From contig JADHYV010000002.1 of assembly GCA_027604705.1 (NCBI GenBank), positions 806,001 through 870,000 of the forward strand: 64,000 nt of DNA. The letters run 5' to 3'. A program made the translations under genes and the position numbers. Each line of letters starts with the position of its first letter. The stretch's first letter is position 1. The notes below the pieces were generated by a model. The model was not told the DNA's origin. It saw only the letters and a program-made list of their open reading frames with translations, and ran no database searches. The stretch is from Allomyces arbusculus (taxonomy: Eukaryota; Blastocladiomycota; Blastocladiomycetes; Blastocladiales; Blastocladiaceae). This document shows positions 61,240-64,000 of this stretch, piece by piece.

Positions 61240-64000
61240 TCAAAAATGCGCCGCGCTGCTGGTCGCCATTGTCGCCATTGTCGCTGGCGCACGTGCCTTG
61301 ACCGTAAACTCGAACGGATCGTCGTCGTCGTCGTCGTCCTCATCCTCGTCCTCCTCCTCGACGTTGCCACCGGCCATGATGCCCGGCGCGACCATCTCGT
61401 CGGCAGCCACGGGCGCGGCCGCAACCGCAAACACCTCCTCGACCGTCTTCCCCTCCATCGTTTCGGCCGGCTGCGGCACGACCACGAGCGCGGGTGCTGC
61501 ACCCAACACCGGCGACGCCGCGGCCGACCCGGCATTCGCCGCAGCCAACTCGCGCAACGACGTGGCCGACGCGATCCGCGCGCGCCGCAGCGACGTGAGC
61601 GAGACGCCCGACGCCGACCTCTTCAACACCACCGGCGGGCGGAACGCCTCGTCCTCACTGTCCTCGTCGTCGTCCTCATCCTCGGCATTCGCCTCGGGCG
61701 GCCGCGACGACGACACCGACGACATGGTCGTCGCCGGTGACGCACCGATCCCGGCCCCGGGCCCACGCGGCACGCCCGCACCGTGCGTGCGCAACAGCCA
61801 CGTGAGCACCATCCGCTGCGTATCGTCGTCGCCGTCGTCGAGCCCAAACGTGTTGGACGCGCCCGTGAGGGACACGGCTGACGCGGAGCGGGCCAGGGTC
61901 GGACTCCTCGCAGCCAGGGGAGGACTCGCGCTCGCGGAGTTGACGGACGAGGTGCGAAGCCGGAGCGGCGGCCGGGAGTCGTCGTCTTCCTCGTCGGACG
62001 TGTGTGTCTGCTCGTCGTCGTCGTCGCTGGCGTGGTCGTCGCCGCCCGCGTGTGGGCCCCAGCCCCAGGGCGACGCCGCGCGCGACCGCGGGACGGTTGG
62101 GGACTTAGGCGCGTGAAGCTTGTTGGTGCCTTCAATCGTCGTGCGGAAATCCGCGTCAAACTCGGCGTCGGGCCAGGCGTACGGGCCGGTCGAGCGCGGG
62201 ACTATGATGCTGGAGGGTCGTGGTGTCGCAGTCACCGTGGACGCGGCAAAGGGGGTCACCGCGGACCAGTCGACTGTTGGCGTCGGCGCGCCCGACTCGG
62301 AGGCGAATGTCGTAGGCGTTCCCGGCCCGCTCGACGCGGGGAGCGACACGGCCGCGCTGGAGATGAGCATCGCCGCGAGGACTTGGTGCTGCTCGTGCCG
62401 GTCGGCCTCCGAGTCCGACGACTCCAGGTGGTGCTGCTGCGGTGGCGGCACCATGCCGCCGACCGACGACGTGGACACCGCGACGGGCGCGGGGCTCGCC
62501 GCGGCAAGTGCTGTGGCGTCGCTCTCGTCTTGGTCCACTTGAGATTCCTGCGGCGGTGGTGGCGGTGGGGCTACATAGCGGCTCTCGTCCCTGCTGTTCG
62601 CAGGCGAACGGGGCGGGTCGCGAACACAAGTGACAAACAAGAATCAGTCGACCCATTCTTCATTGTTTCGCTGGTCGACCAAGAAACCCATCCACTCCCC
62701 TCCAACCCCTATATCTCTCGCCCGTCACGGGCGAACATACCTTGGCTGTCTCGCGCTCGTGGCGTCGACGTTTTCGTCGATCTCCTCGGGCTCCGCAACC
62801 ATCTCCATTGGCGACTCCTCGGGCGGCGGGTTGTACGAGAACGGGATCACGTCGGTTGCGCGCGTCACGGTACTGGTGATACTTGCCATCGACCCGCGTC
62901 GCGAGGGTGGGGCCACGGGGGAGAGGACCGACGTGACCGACCATCTCCGGCGCCCACCGCGACCGGCCTCGCGCCGTGGCCGCTCACCAGCGACCAAGAC
63001 AGCGTGCACGGCCCACCACCGCCGCATCAGGTCCTTTACTTCCTCGGCGAGTCCATGGGGGGCGTGTAGTGCGGTCCCGTCGGCGGAACAGAAGCAGTGC
63101 CAGGGCTTGATACGGCCTATGGGCGGGAAGAAGTCAAGGGTAAGCGTGGGTACGGCGATAGAGAGGGCGTAGAGAGGAAGAGGGAGAAACACACCAATAA
63201 AATGCAGCACGCGCACCGACGACGCAAACGCGCGCAACGCCGGCAAGTACATGTAGTTGGCCGTCGGCGTCATGTTGTCCGTGAACGGTAACCGACGAGC
63301 CGGGTCGACGCGCCAGGCCTCGCCGAAAAATGCGTTTAGTAGGCCTTGGTCGCCGCCGTCGATCGACCCATGTTCACGCAGGTGCGCGCGCAGTGCGCGG
63401 TACGTGTCGATGCTCGGCACGAGCGTGAAGACGCCCGAGTTGAACTACAAATAAGTCGGTACATGAACGGGTGAGGTCTCGCTACATATGCCACCTCGCG
63501 TCGGGAGATCACGGCACGGCCAGCGTACCATATCGGGCCACCCGGCATCCGGCGCCGCCGACAGTTCCGGCCGGTCCATCAAGTCGTCGAGGTTCTGCAC
63601 GACCAGCGTGTCGGCATCGAGAAACACCAGTTTCTCAAACTGCGTCAATGTCCAGGCGCGCAACTTGGTAAACGAAGTGCGCAGTTCCGGGCGGCCGTTC
63701 AACAGCGCGAGTCGCGGATCGTCCACAAAGATGGGACCGACGGGAATGACCCGGTCGAACGCTGCGGCGAGCCGCGTGCGCGTATGAGCGCGGACGTGAT
63801 TGGTATGAATGCACATGATCGGGTACTGCGTGCCTGGAGAGGAGGAGGCGGAAGGCCGGGTCAGCGACTGTCGTTGTCGTCCGGAAAGGAAGAGGCTGGG
63901 AGGGGAGAGCACGCACCGACTGCGCGCAACGACGTGGCCAGCACGAGCGCGCCGTCAGCGTAGGCGTCGGACGTGAGCAGCGTGACCCAGGCCTTGCGCG
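61240..64000 (-). CDS. GYG1: Glycogenin with long acidic C-terminal tail, partial at 5' end
   Basis: GT8 glycosyltransferase that self-glucosylates to prime glycogen. The first visible exon reads AWVTLLTSDAYADGALVLAT, SLRAVG, at most a few residues from the true start, which is beyond the window edge. Then TQYPIMCIHTNHVRAHTR, RTSFTKLRAWTLTQFEKLVF, the DxD metal site in LDADTLVVQNLDDL, FNSGVF-type element before LVPSIDTYRALRAHL, GGDQGLLNAFFGEAW, and NYMYLPALRAFASSVRVLHF, where the middle Tyr corresponds to the auto-glucosylated Tyr, followed by FIG and KPWHC. The tail of about 550 residues is Ser/Ala-rich, carries an acidic run (NVEEEDEDEDDDDDDDPF) near its end and no recognised glycogen-synthase-binding helix. 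Introns near 63918-63835, 63525-63465, 63187-63110 and 62755-62615. Long disordered tails are common in fungal glycogenins. Confidence 0.93.

Overview
The window looks like nuclear DNA of a zoosporic (flagellated) fungus. The genes are GC-rich, spaced up to about 2.5 kb apart, and cut by short introns of about 60-100 nt. Several are fungal or opisthokont housekeeping genes (Tom5, SND3/Pho88, QCR7, COX5/COX IV, Rsp5-type HECT ligase, calmodulin, RPS2, proteasome alpha3). Two others are cilium genes that non-flagellated fungi lack: an EFCAB5-like axonemal protein and meckelin/TMEM67. Together with the high GC this suggests a chytrid or blastocladiomycete; the lineage is inference, because no search could be run.

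Layout. 1-8.6 kb (minus strand): an RBBP4/Msi1 WD40 protein cut by the left edge, the EFCAB5-like gene, and a C2-WW-WW-HECT ubiquitin ligase. 8.8-10.4 kb (+): an unrecognised two-exon gene. 10.7-14.4 kb (minus): a small unrecognised gene, calmodulin, and a TMEM97/sigma-2-type protein. 14.7-17.9 kb (+): an unrecognised membrane protein and a membrane-anchored tyrosinase with an N-terminal PKD-like region. 18.9-23.5 kb (minus): an MRP-type ABC transporter. 24.7-28.1 kb (+): phosphoglucomutase and proteasome alpha3. 28.4-32.1 kb (minus): a decayed class C GPCR with two tandem periplasmic-binding-protein-like domains. 33.6-34.5 kb (+): RPS2. A 2.7 kb gene-poor stretch follows.

37-43.5 kb: four lineage-specific genes (an N-myristoylation-type protein, a TM-anchored helical protein, a secreted Cys/Thr-rich protein and a 141-residue protein). 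43.8-47.7 kb: a 45-residue Tom5 gene divergent from meckelin. 47.8-51.8 kb (minus): SND3/Pho88, QCR7 and a putative secreted protein. 53.4-60.6 kb (+): a large Pro-rich protein, an RCHY1/PIRH2-type CHY-zinc-finger RING ligase and cytochrome c oxidase subunit IV. 61.2-64 kb (minus): glycogenin with a long acidic tail, cut by the right edge.

There is no operon logic. Functional themes that recur by chance or clustering are the mitochondrion (Tom5, QCR7, COX IV), the flagellum (EFCAB5-like, meckelin, with calmodulin as a general Ca sensor), ubiquitin-proteasome (HECT, RCHY1, proteasome alpha3) and glucose storage (phosphoglucomutase, glycogenin). Splice donors are mostly GTACGN or GTGCGN rather than GTAAGT, and three introns carry 14-18-base C runs before their acceptors. 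Exon joins were inferred by eye from frame continuity, GT/AG signals and family conservation; first exons are the least certain parts.
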